Positions 5,764 to 13,403 of a DNA stretch of 19,622 nt are shown piece after piece. Within the stretch, counting starts at the first letter, position 1. Each line of letters starts with the position of its first letter. The stretch is from 2-02-FULL-48-14 sp041645035 (GTDB lineage Bacteria > Patescibacteriota > Gracilibacteria > UBA1369 > 2-02-FULL-48-14). The stretch covers positions 1 through 19,622 of the forward strand of contig JBAZQU010000021.1 of assembly GCA_041645035.1 (NCBI GenBank), given 5' to 3'. The notes under the pieces are model-generated. The model saw only the letters and a program-made list of their open reading frames with translations. It was not told where the DNA came from and searched no databases. The position numbers and the translations under genes are program-made.

Positions 5764-7632
5764 ATGACCCCTCTTATAAACACCGTCGACTTTGCTGGCA
5801 TGTCAGACGCGGAAGCCAAAAAAATTCAAACCATTTTGAAGCGTCCGCCAACCCTCACCGAGGCAATGATTTGGGGGATTCAAGGAAGTGAACATTGTTC
5901 CTACCGCAGCAGTAAAAAGCACCTCCGAACCCTGCCGATCGATGCACCCAACGTATTGCTCGGAGTGGGCGAAGATGCCGGAATTGTTCACTTTGCGCTC
6001 GACGACAAAAAGAGAAGCTACGGAGTCATTATGGCCCACGAGTCGCGCGATGTTATTGCAATGGGAGGGCGTGTCGTCACCCTTGTGGATGCGGTGTGCC
6101 TTGGAGCTCTGCGCGAAGACGAAGTTATTCACTCTTATGTGCCCGAGCATGCCGAAGGTTGGGAATTTATTATTGTTGGGGATTCCGTCGATCAAGAATC
6201 CACTTACGCATTATTCCGCCTTCTCCGCGATCAAGGTGACCTCGATAAAGTGAGCCTTAAAGATATAGGCGTCGGAGGAATTGCACGCGTCACCATGGAG
6301 CAAGTGGAGGATGCCAGACTTGGAGCTGAAATCGACCTCTCTCTCATTCGCACAACGTATCCGGATTTATCGCCCGCCGCGCTTGCCTGCGCCGAAACAC
6401 AGGAGCGTTTCTGCTGGGTTTGTGATCCTTCGCTCACGCAGCAAATTCTTAATCACTACAATAAAGCAGGTATTCGTGCGAGCCTGATAGGGAGGGTGAA
6501 GGAAGGGAATTACACTGTCCGTTATGGCGATGAAATTCTTGTGGATGTCCCTGCCTCTCAAATAATGGAAGGAGTGCAGTATGAACGTAGTTTCAGTGCG
6601 CCTCATCGGTCCTTGACGGAGCCCGAGTTCGCGCAACCCGACCTGCCCGGCATGCTCTTAAAAATGCTCGGCAGCGAAAACAACGCGGGCGTTAAACTTT
6701 TGCAACCTTTTCGTGACCGTAAAGAAGTCCCGGAAATTCATCAAGTGGGCGCCGCCCTTTCCGTTGATTCCAACCCTCGTTACGGAAAAATTTCGCCTTA
6801 TTGGGCGGGTGTAAACACCGTTGTGGAAGGTATGCGAAATGTGGCCGCCATCGGAGCAACCCCCTGGGCCGTGACCGACTGTCTTAATTTTGGGAACCCC
6901 GAAATTCCCGAACAAATGTGGGAATTGGTGGAAGGTATCCGTGGAATTAAGGAAGCGCTCAAAGGAGTGGGACATCTCACTTTTCATGGTGAACCCGTGC
7001 CGGTGATTTCCGGAAGCGTGTCCCTTTACAACACCGCTTCGTCCTCCATCATTGGAACTCTGGGCCGTATCAACGACACCGACAACGCCGTGACCATGCA
7101 ATTCAAAGAAGCCGGCTCCAAACTTTACCTTCTCGGATTACGAAAAAATGAACTTGGAGGAAGCGAGTACTACCATCAACTCGGCTTCCTGGGTGCAAAT
7201 GTGCCCCAGCCCGATTTCCAGCAAGTAAAGAATGAGCTTAGGTCTGCGCTTGATTCAATCAATCAAGGTCTTGTAATGGCCTGCCACAGTATCTCCGACG
7301 GAGGACTTGCCGTAACGCTGGCCAAAATGATGGCCGGCGACCGCGGAGAAGGAAAATTCGGCTTCAGCATTGATCTGCGCAAAGTCAGCGACTCTAAAGA
7401 ACCTCTGCGTCCCGACATTCTGCTTTTCAGCGAAACCGGGGGCTTTGTACTCGAAGTACACGAAGACGATGCAAGCGCTTTTGAAGCCATTTGCCGCGGC
7501 CGCTCTATAGAACCCCATTGGATTGGAAACACCATTAAAGAACCTGCCTTCGCCGTTTTCCAAAACGCGCGACCTCTCTTCAGCCTTCCAAAAGAACTCG
7601 TGATCACCTCAAATAAGAGAGCAACGCCATAG
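5764..7632 (+). CDS. purL: PurL (FGAM synthase) homologue lacking catalytic N-domain loops
   Basis: A 622-aa homologue of phosphoribosylformylglycinamidine synthase II, which normally makes FGAM from FGAR, ATP and ammonia in de novo purine synthesis. Recognised by GSEHCSYRSSKKHLRTLP (41-58), GVGEDAG (67-73), and in the second half TDCLNFGNPEIPE, VISGSVSLYN and SDGGLAVTLA. The expected block with ESHNHP and GAATGVGG is missing: AHES (91-94) runs straight into RDVIAMGG (95-102). The regions for YGN-GVPTVGGE and TGRDGIHGA are also replaced by about 50 unrelated residues. The frame is open throughout, so this is not a recent frameshift. The ATG at 5764 was chosen because TATATT ends 7 nt before it; a TTG at 5755 lies inside that box. 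The last 29 bases overlap the convergent carbamoyltransferase. The catalytic role is doubtful. Confidence 0.8.
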   Translation: MTPLINTVDFAGMSDAEAKKIQTILKRPPTLTEAMIWGIQGSEHCSYRSSKKHLRTLPIDAPNVLLGVGEDAGIVHFALDDKKRSYGVIMAHESRDVIAMGGRVVTLVDAVCLGALREDEVIHSYVPEHAEGWEFIIVGDSVDQESTYALFRLLRDQGDLDKVSLKDIGVGGIARVTMEQVEDARLGAEIDLSLIRTTYPDLSPAALACAETQERFCWVCDPSLTQQILNHYNKAGIRASLIGRVKEGNYTVRYGDEILVDVPASQIMEGVQYERSFSAPHRSLTEPEFAQPDLPGMLLKMLGSENNAGVKLLQPFRDRKEVPEIHQVGAALSVDSNPRYGKISPYWAGVNTVVEGMRNVAAIGATPWAVTDCLNFGNPEIPEQMWELVEGIRGIKEALKGVGHLTFHGEPVPVISGSVSLYNTASSSIIGTLGRINDTDNAVTMQFKEAGSKLYLLGLRKNELGGSEYYHQLGFLGANVPQPDFQQVKNELRSALDSINQGLVMACHSISDGGLAVTLAKMMAGDRGEGKFGFSIDLRKVSDSKEPLRPDILLFSETGGFVLEVHEDDASAFEAICRGRSIEPHWIGNTIKEPAFAVFQNARPLFSLPKELVITSNKRATP

Positions 7633-8530
7633 CTGAATAGATGCGAAACTCCGCCTGGTCGAATATAATGGATTGACCTCCGCGCATAACTTTCGTCGCT
7701 ATTTCTCGTCCCGGATGTGCCGGGAGGCAATGTAGGATGGAAAGGTCTTTTTTACTGTTTTTCAAGAACTTTTCATCCACTTTATACGCCCCGATTTTTC
7801 GTTTGAGATAATTCGGCTTATTTTTCCACCATTCATCCACATAGAGCACGTCGGCTCGAGCCACAATACTTTCCGGATCTTTCGTTAGGGTTAATGTGCC
7901 ACCATGTCGTTTGATTAAACGCGCCACCTGTGCGTGGAAATCCGGATTCTTAGCTTTGAATTTTCCCGTTTCTGTGAGGAGAGTGATGTTTTGCCCCAAA
8001 AGCAGCACCCCGTACACAAAAGACTCCATGACGCCGCTACCCGTCCCGGGGCAAACGCCAACGTACGTGAGACCTTTATTGGTACCTTTTTTCCACTTTA
8101 TAACGGACAGGTCGGCAAGTGCTTGAGAGGGGTGCCCGACCATACAAAATCCGTTGATAAACGGAGGGCGCGATTTTGCCATAAACACGTTGAAAATTTG
8201 TTGGGAATAATCGCGCACCACATAGACGTCAACCATTCTATCCATGGTATCCACAATATCTTCAAACGTTTCACGTTTTGTACCGTCTTTTTCATGCGTG
8301 ACATTATGTACATCAACAAAATACGTGGTTCCACCGAGCAGATGGGTCGCCGTTTCAAAGGAAAGACGGGTGCGCAGCGAATTATCGTCAAACACAAGCC
8401 CGACCCGTTTGCGATTCAACAGCTTTTCCTTTCGATGCGGCCTTTTTTTAAATTTAATAGCCTCTTCTATCAAGCGCCTCCACTCTTTTTGAGAAAAATC
8501 CGTTACCTCTACAAGATTTTTTTCTTTCAT
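7604..8530 (-). CDS. aspartate/ornithine carbamoyltransferase family protein
   Basis: A 308-aa transcarbamylase that should transfer a carbamoyl group from carbamoyl phosphate to an amine. The carbamoyl-phosphate site is visible: SLRTR (51-55, usual STRTR), Arg106, HPSQALAD (133-140, usual HPCQxLxD) and LHCLPAHPG (266-274). Length and HCLPAH fit the ornithine branch, but the ornithine-binding SMG loop after DxW is absent: residues 229-240 read LYVDEWWKNKPN. The acceptor could therefore be acetyl- or succinyl-ornithine, putrescine or another amine. The start overlaps the stop of the upstream carbon-nitrogen hydrolase as ATGA, so the two are probably cotranslated. The 3' end overlaps purL by 29 bases. 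A default annotation would be ornithine carbamoyltransferase (argF). Confidence 0.8.
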   Translation of the reverse strand: MKEKNLVEVTDFSQKEWRRLIEEAIKFKKRPHRKEKLLNRKRVGLVFDDNSLRTRLSFETATHLLGGTTYFVDVHNVTHEKDGTKRETFEDIVDTMDRMVDVYVVRDYSQQIFNVFMAKSRPPFINGFCMVGHPSQALADLSVIKWKKGTNKGLTYVGVCPGTGSGVMESFVYGVLLLGQNITLLTETGKFKAKNPDFHAQVARLIKRHGGTLTLTKDPESIVARADVLYVDEWWKNKPNYLKRKIGAYKVDEKFLKNSKKDLSILHCLPAHPGREIATKVMRGGQSIIFDQAEFRIYSAMALLSYLR

Positions 8531-9251
8531 AATGCTTTCTCATGATCATAATATTTTCTCAAAGAGTCTATCTCATTTAGATCTAAATCCGCAAAAATTA
8601 TCCCCTCTTTGCCCTCGATTTTCTCTAAAATTCTTTGCGGATGACAAATGTAGCTTTTGGACAAAGTTTCATGCGTGAAAGCGTCACACGAGACGAAAAA
8701 AACCACACTTTCAAACGCTTCAACCAGTGGAAGTACTTGGTAGATTTCCTTGTCGTCCTTGTAATCCAATCTATACATCGGACAGAAAATAATTTTCGCT
8801 CCATTCCGTGAAAGTCGTTGTATAAAAGAAGGGAATGCGGAATCCCAACAAGTAATAATTCCGATTTTCCCAAATTCCGTATCGATAACCCTATCCGTTT
8901 TTCCGGGAACAACCGACTTTTTTCGGTTCTCCAGAGGTGGACCTTATCATATTCGTATTTTATTTCACCCGCACGGTCAATAAGAAAAACAACATTTTTA
9001 ACCTTATTTTTTTTGGAAACATAAGACCCGAAAATGCACCAAATAGATTTTTCCTTACATACTTTTTGAATTTTTTTAACTTGCTCGGATACGTCAACCC
9101 TATTTTTATCGTCCCAATTCAAACAACCTTCCGGGAAACAAACAATGTCCGCCTTTTGCACTTTTGCTCGACCTATAAAACTTATTATCTTTTGGAGATT
9201 TGCATCGATATCTCCCGTAACTTTGATTTGTGCAGCAGCAACTTTGACCAT
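8527..9251 (-). pseudogene. carbon-nitrogen hydrolase (nitrilase superfamily), split by a frameshift
   Basis: An amidase of the nitrilase superfamily whose Glu-Lys-Cys triad is divided over two frames. Frame 1 from the ATG at 9251 gives MVKVAAAQIKVTGDIDANLQ, with Glu41 in CFPEG and Lys103 in YDKVHLW. At a run of six A on the minus strand (8923-8918), one base short, the family sequence moves to the -1 frame: KSVVPGKTDRVIDTEFGKIG, then IITCWDSAFP with the nucleophile Cys135, continuing to a TGA at 8527. The joined product is 241 aa, normal for the family. Unshifted, frame 1 reads on to 8625 without the Cys. The cause may be a real mutation, an assembly error, or slippage on the A-run. A TAAACT box ends 7 nt before the ATG. 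It is coupled to the carbamoyltransferase, so the substrate may be a carbamoylated amine (inference). Confidence 0.8.
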
Positions 9252-9306
9252 CTTATGCAGTTTACCCACAAAAGCTATCTTCGCCAATTTAATTTTCACA
9301 AAAATC

Positions 9307-9966
9307 CTAATCAGAATCATACGACTCCAGAAAAATTCCAAGCGCTTCGATTAAATCCCGCTCTTTTATAAGTACTTTTTTATTCACAGGAAAATCGTAA
9401 ATAAACTCAATGGATTTCTTGGTGCACGCCGTATGTACAAATAGGTATGGAATAGTGAGCTTGTGTTTTTTAAGTGCGTGAAGTGTGCGATAAATCCACC
9501 CATTACACGAATATTGACCCGGATCATCAGAGATTTTTGGATCGTAAGGGATTCGTTTTTCTTTAAAACTTTTTTTGATTTTTGAAAGATTCCATGGTTT
9601 TAAATTTATTTGGACCCTTTCGCGGGGAGGTTTTGCGGGGTTAATCGGTTTTTTATTTTCATAGGGCGGGCAGTATGCCTCATTTTCTATCCAATTTGTC
9701 GCGCTACGCTCAATCCGGAATCCCTTAACGGCCGACGCCATTCCAAAAGAAATAATTACATCAGCCTTAATCTCGATCGCTTTTTTAACAATTCTTTCCC
9801 CGGGATCCTCCGCATCTTTTGGAAGACGAATTATTGAAGGAAACACCAGGCTGTGAATCTTATGCCCATGAATAATTTTGCCATCGAGCTCCAGCGCCAA
9901 CCATTTTGTAGGATTGGTGATGTATTTCCCAAACGTTTCAGATCCTGTGATTAGCGCTGTTTTCAT
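9307..9966 (-). CDS. pyroglutamyl-peptidase I family (peptidase C15) protein
   Basis: A 219-aa cytoplasmic cysteine peptidase homologue; the family removes N-terminal pyroglutamate from peptides and is usually about 200-215 aa. Seen: the N-terminal LITGSETFGKYITNPT (5-20, family LITGFEPFGG...NPS), Glu86 in GFRIERSATNW, the nucleophile Cys154 in GQYSCNGWIY, and His178 in LFVHTA. All three catalytic positions are kept. The middle (about 95-145) is lysine- and proline-rich and unlike typical Pcp, and the usual GG of the first motif is changed, so specificity may differ. Base composition is AT-rich (16 G/C of 60 at 9541-9600). It lies 55 bp upstream of the carbon-nitrogen hydrolase on the same strand. 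No Shine-Dalgarno. Confidence 0.75.
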   Translation of the reverse strand: MKTALITGSETFGKYITNPTKWLALELDGKIIHGHKIHSLVFPSIIRLPKDAEDPGERIVKKAIEIKADVIISFGMASAVKGFRIERSATNWIENEAYCPPYENKKPINPAKPPRERVQINLKPWNLSKIKKSFKEKRIPYDPKISDDPGQYSCNGWIYRTLHALKKHKLTIPYLFVHTACTKKSIEFIYDFPVNKKVLIKERDLIEALGIFLESYDSD

Positions 9967-10012
9967 ATAACATCTAAAAAACTAGCATGAAACGCTTACC
10001 GCATTCAAATAA

Positions 10013-10831
10013 TTACAACTGATCGACCACTCCTCTCAGATCACTTGCGATACTTTCGTATGTGTCTACGACATCTGGATTTTCGCTCGCCCTTCTTCCC
10101 GCAAAAAGCGACGCATATAAATCTGGCGTCAAAACAGCCAGGGCCTCTTTAGCCTCGCTATAGGTTCCGTATCTTTCGTTAATCGCAGAGTCATCGCTAG
10201 GTGTTTCACGCCAAGCTTTTTCTGTTGCCAAGTATGTGGCATAAGCTTTTTGAAATTCTGGATCATCGAATGCTCTCAGGCCTTCTTCTACTCCTTTCAA
10301 CCACTCTTCAAGCTGAGCCTTTTCCTCCTCTGTTTGCGCTGCTTTTTTAAGTTCCTCAACAATTATTTCTTTTTTACTTTGGTAGAAAGCTAAAAGTAGT
10401 CGAGGGTCTCTCAGAAAATTGCGTGCTTTGTCTAAAATGATTTTTCTGGCGTTATCAAGCGGTTCGTCGGCTTCAACGGAGATGCCGGCATTTTTGAAAA
10501 ACCATTCACTACCGGAATACGCTGCGTATAAAGCAACCCGACATTTGTCCCCGAAAGGTTCGCAGAGTTCGTTTTTAAAAACTTCATGCCGTGCGACGGT
10601 ATTGCCGGCCCAAGTATCTCGACGATCCTGACCTAAAAATTCCTGGATGCTTTTTCTTATAACAGAATCTGGTACGAGGGCGGCAAATGTTTTTGCCTCC
10701 AGTGCTTCCGTTATGTTTGTTATGTCACGAACCACATCACTTTGTGGAGGCGTTTGTTCCGTAACATCTTTACATCCCGGGAGTGCCAGTGCCGCTGTCA
10801 ATAAGATGGCTGGTTTGGTGAGATTGCTCAC
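10013..10831 (-). CDS. predicted lipoprotein of unknown function
   Basis: From the GTG at 10831 the protein is 272 aa with a short lipoprotein signal: MSNLTKPAILLTAALALPGC, lipobox LALPGC, acylation at Cys20. An ATG at 10867 is 12 codons further upstream, but it lies inside the TACAAT -10 box (10871-10866) of a good promoter and so should not be in the mRNA; hence the GTG start. After the Cys there is a polar linker with TPPQSD, then a mostly helical, Glu/Ala/Lys-rich domain, including a probable coiled-coil stretch near residues 150-185 (KKEIIVEELKKAAQTEEEK). Two Cys (CEPFGDKC) could form a disulfide. No family is recognised. It would be membrane-tethered on the outer face. It reads toward the pyroglutamyl-peptidase gene with a 46-bp gap. 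Confidence 0.7.
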   Translation of the reverse strand: MSNLTKPAILLTAALALPGCKDVTEQTPPQSDVVRDITNITEALEAKTFAALVPDSVIRKSIQEFLGQDRRDTWAGNTVARHEVFKNELCEPFGDKCRVALYAAYSGSEWFFKNAGISVEADEPLDNARKIILDKARNFLRDPRLLLAFYQSKKEIIVEELKKAAQTEEEKAQLEEWLKGVEEGLRAFDDPEFQKAYATYLATEKAWRETPSDDSAINERYGTYSEAKEALAVLTPDLYASLFAGRRASENPDVVDTYESIASDLRGVVDQL

Positions 10832-10865
10832 GGTGAATTGGTTAAAATAAATTCTAGAGCAGATC

Positions 10866-10893
10866 ATTGTACCAAATAAAATCTATTTGTCAA
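10866..10893 (-). promoter_or_regulatory. sigma70-type promoter of the lipoprotein gene, with inverted repeat in the spacer
   Basis: A perfect TTGACA (10893-10888) and TACAAT (10871-10866) are 16 bp apart on the minus strand. The spacer holds the inverted repeat CAAATA-N5-TATTTG, which could be an operator. The mRNA start is expected near 10859. The promoter occupies the 35-bp gap between alaX and the upstream ATG of this gene. Confidence 0.65.
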
Positions 10894-10902
10894 ACGCATG
10901 AC

Positions 10903-11613
10903 TTACGCGACCAAATAGGCAATTCTTGTTTTTCCTTGATTGGATTTTATTTTTCTAATGGTTATTCCGCCAATTTCTGATGCATTGTTTACATGCGTGC
11001 CGCCGCAACCGCAGGCCGGGAATCCCGCAAAATTTACCACTCTTGCCGCTTTGCCTTCGGGGGCATAAACCCCTTTACTCCGTGCTTCTTCAGGGCTTAG
11101 GTCCTTTCTTTCAACCGTTAAATTTTGTGAAATTAAGTCGTCCAGATTTTTCTGTAAAACCGGGATGACTTCGGCAGGATTTTCAATCATTCCGTCATAT
11201 TCCACATAAGGACCATCGGGGAAATGAAATCCTTTTGTCGGATGTAAGTTTTCTATGTTCGTTGTTGAAACCGCACAATCCAATAAATGCCCTGCGGAAT
11301 GGAGCTTGGCGTTTAAAACCCTTCTGTCTTTATCAATTTTTAAAACCACCTTATCTCCTTTTTTAAACTCTCCATTTTTAAATTCACCAAAATGCCAAAC
11401 CGTTCCATCTTCATCTAATCGGACGTCACTCACAGAGAAAACAATATCTCCCGATGTAATTTCTCCCTTGTCAGCAGGTTGTCCACCTCCTTGGGGATAA
11501 AAAATCGTTTCATCTAAAATTACCGCTCTGCCCTTTTCATTTTCCTTAATTTCAACAAAATTTGCCACTGATTCGAATAGGTAGGTGTCATTCAAATAAC
11601 TTAGTTTTGTCAT
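10903..11613 (-). CDS. alaX: alanyl-tRNA editing protein AlaX
   Basis: A free-standing homologue of the AlaRS editing domain that hydrolyses Ser-tRNA(Ala) or Gly-tRNA(Ala) in the cytoplasm. It is 236 aa from the second of two adjacent ATGs (11613; the first is at 11616). Seen, counting from the first ATG: the N-terminal glycine motif FYPQGGGQPADKG (39-51), which marks the medium AlaX-M type, and zinc ligands HSAGH (106-110) and CGGTH (204-208). The rest matches the AlaRS editing fold (VYAPEGKAARVV, EIGGITIRKIK). TATACT (11624-11619) ends 5 nt before the second ATG and only 2 nt before the first, favouring the second. It is divergent from recA, with 192 bp between. It is lysine-rich like the neighbouring block. 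Confidence 0.9.
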   Translation of the reverse strand: MTKLSYLNDTYLFESVANFVEIKENEKGRAVILDETIFYPQGGGQPADKGEITSGDIVFSVSDVRLDEDGTVWHFGEFKNGEFKKGDKVVLKIDKDRRVLNAKLHSAGHLLDCAVSTTNIENLHPTKGFHFPDGPYVEYDGMIENPAEVIPVLQKNLDDLISQNLTVERKDLSPEEARSKGVYAPEGKAARVVNFAGFPACGCGGTHVNNASEIGGITIRKIKSNQGKTRIAYLVA

Positions 11614-11744
11614 CATAAAGTATAATTAAAGCGAACTAAGTCTAGCGAAGTGGAAAGATTTTGAAAAGAATTCAGGTTTTTGTCAGGACTTTTGCAAAAC
11701 TAAGCGCTAACATAAGGCTTCGCCGAGGAATTTTGATAATTCTA

Positions 11745-11773
11745 TTGACGGTGAGTGCGCACTCACCTATACT
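11745..11773 (+). promoter_or_regulatory. recA promoter
   Basis: TTGACG (11745-11750) and TATACT (11768-11773) are exactly 17 bp apart, a near-consensus sigma70 promoter. The predicted start is near 11780, leaving a leader of about 29 nt that is pyrimidine-rich (AACCCTCCACACA) and has no Shine-Dalgarno. The spacer is filled by an 18-bp palindrome. Confidence 0.8.
11750..11767. promoter_or_regulatory. 18-bp palindromic operator, candidate SOS/LexA-type box, copy 2
   Basis: GGTGAGTGCGCACTCACC is a perfect 18-bp inverted repeat. It starts on the last base of the -35 box and ends directly before the -10 box of recA, the ideal place for a repressor. A 15/18 match lies upstream of the HNH-dGTPase operon at 4008-4025. 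It resembles neither the E. coli nor the Bacillus LexA box. Confidence 0.75.
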
Positions 11774-11808
11774 CGGCACAAGCTTCTTAGTTTTTAACCC
11801 TCCACACA

Positions 11809-12843
11809 ATGGCAAAAGAAGATGCGGGAAACGAGAACCGCAAAAAAGCTCTCGAATTGGCCCTTTCTCAAATTGAGAAAAACTTTGGAACGGGCTCCAT
11901 AATGAAACTTGGGGAATCCAGGCACATGGACGTGGAAACGGTCTCCACCGGTGCCCTCTCCCTCGACCTCGCCCTCGGCGGCGGAATTCCTAAAGGCCGC
12001 GTGATTGAAATCTACGGTCCTGAAAGTTCCGGAAAAACCACGCTTGCTCTGCACATCATTGCAGAAATTCAAAAACAAGGTGGGCAAGCGGCCTTCGTGG
12101 ACGCCGAACATGCGCTCGACCCCGCTTACGCCCGAAGAATCGGGGTTGATATCGATAATTTGCTCCTTTCTCAACCGGACATGGGAGAACAGGCGCTCGA
12201 AATCACGGAAACTTTGGTTCGCTCCAATGCGGTGGACATCATTGTCATCGACTCCGTGGCTGCTCTCGTCCCACGAGCGGAGATCGAAGGAGAAATGGGT
12301 GATGCTCAAATGGGTCTGCAAGCTCGTCTCATGAGCCAGGCTCTACGTAAACTCACGGCTGCCATCAGCAAGTCCAATTGTATCGTAATTTTCCTCAATC
12401 AACTTCGTATGAAGATCGGAGTGATGTTTGGAAATCCCGAAACCACTACCGGAGGACAGGCACTTAAATTTTACGCTTCCGTCCGTCTCGATATTCGTCG
12501 CATTGGCACTATTGAAGGCCTCAACGAAAATGCTACGGATGGCAAAGAACTCGTGGGGAATCGTGTGCGCGTAAAAGTAGTGAAAAATAAAGTTGCACCG
12601 CCCTTCAAAACCGCCGAATTCGACATTCTATATAATCGAGGAATTTCCCGAGAAGGCGATCTTTTGGACCTCGCGGCCAAGTACGAATTTGTACGCAAGG
12701 CGGGAGCTTTCTATAGCTACGGCGATGTTCGACTCGGTCAAGGACGTGAAAACAGCAAAGAATTCTTAATGGAGAACCCAAAAATGGTCGAAGAACTCGA
12801 CAAACTCATTCGTGAGAAAGTAGCGGCTCAACTCCTTGCTTAA
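11809..12843 (+). CDS. recA: recombinase RecA
   Basis: RecA forms ATP-dependent filaments on single-stranded DNA, drives strand exchange and triggers LexA self-cleavage. The 344-aa protein is of normal length. Seen: the N-terminal oligomerisation helix (RKKALELALSQIEKNFGTGS), Walker A GPESSGKTT (70-78), FVDAEHALDP, the Walker B region DIIVIDSVAALVPRAEIEGE, LNQLRMKIGVMFGNPETTTGG containing loop L2, and KVVKNKVAPPFK. The C-terminus is short and lacks the strongly acidic tail of E. coli RecA. It is preceded by a strong promoter with a palindromic operator. recX follows after 2 bases, so the two are cotranscribed. The start ATG has no Shine-Dalgarno. Confidence 0.98.
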   Translation: MAKEDAGNENRKKALELALSQIEKNFGTGSIMKLGESRHMDVETVSTGALSLDLALGGGIPKGRVIEIYGPESSGKTTLALHIIAEIQKQGGQAAFVDAEHALDPAYARRIGVDIDNLLLSQPDMGEQALEITETLVRSNAVDIIVIDSVAALVPRAEIEGEMGDAQMGLQARLMSQALRKLTAAISKSNCIVIFLNQLRMKIGVMFGNPETTTGGQALKFYASVRLDIRRIGTIEGLNENATDGKELVGNRVRVKVVKNKVAPPFKTAEFDILYNRGISREGDLLDLAAKYEFVRKAGAFYSYGDVRLGQGRENSKEFLMENPKMVEELDKLIREKVAAQLLA

Positions 12844-12845
12844 AC

Positions 12846-13313
12846 ATGGAAGATCCGGTTTACCGAAACCTGATGAACTATGCCATGAGAGCCTTGTCTC
12901 GACGGGCTCACACCAGCTTCGAGTTGCGGGAAAAGTTGGGGAAACGTCCCTACTGCACTCCGCAGCTCGAAGACCAGGTTCTTGCGCGTCTCCAGGAGCT
13001 CGGCCTCATCAACGATGAAAATTATGTCCGGCACGCCATCGAAGAGGCTGTCCGCTATAAACTTCAAGGTCGTTACAAGCTCGCCAGTCGCCTTCAACGT
13101 AAAGGCATCTCGTTTGAAGAAACTAATACACTCTGGGCTGAAGCAGGTATTTCCGAACAGGAACTGGCCCGTGAAGCCCTCAAGCGCGCGCACAAACGCT
13201 TCGCAAGTGTGCCTCCGGAGAAACTTTATCAGAGACGGGCGCAGTTTTTGGCCTCACGCGGATTCTCCCCGGAGATAATTTTTGAACTTGCCAAGGTCAG
13301 TCAAAAACCCTAA
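12846..13313 (+). CDS. recX: regulatory protein RecX
   Basis: RecX binds along the RecA filament and limits its activity. The 155-aa protein is close to the usual 150-170 and has the three-helix repeats of the family: RNLMNYAMRALSRRAHTSFE, ELREKLGK, QVLARLQELGLINDENYVRH and YKLASRLQRKGIS. The ATG lies 2 nt after the recA stop codon, so translation probably depends on ribosomes finishing recA, and both genes share the operator-controlled promoter. The function follows from the family and the position next to recA. Confidence 0.92.
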   Translation: MEDPVYRNLMNYAMRALSRRAHTSFELREKLGKRPYCTPQLEDQVLARLQELGLINDENYVRHAIEEAVRYKLQGRYKLASRLQRKGISFEETNTLWAEAGISEQELAREALKRAHKRFASVPPEKLYQRRAQFLASRGFSPEIIFELAKVSQKP

Positions 13314-13403
13314 AATAGGTTTACAAGTCAATTAAATAAGCATCGTAGGATTTATCCTGCTGCTCTTGGCTGACCCAGTTGCCCCCTTCTTCACCTTAAA
13401 AAT

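Noticed and set aside
10871..10903. Terminator between alaX and the lipoprotein gene
   Set aside because: The inverted repeat there is weak, lacks a T-run on the minus strand and sits inside a promoter spacer.
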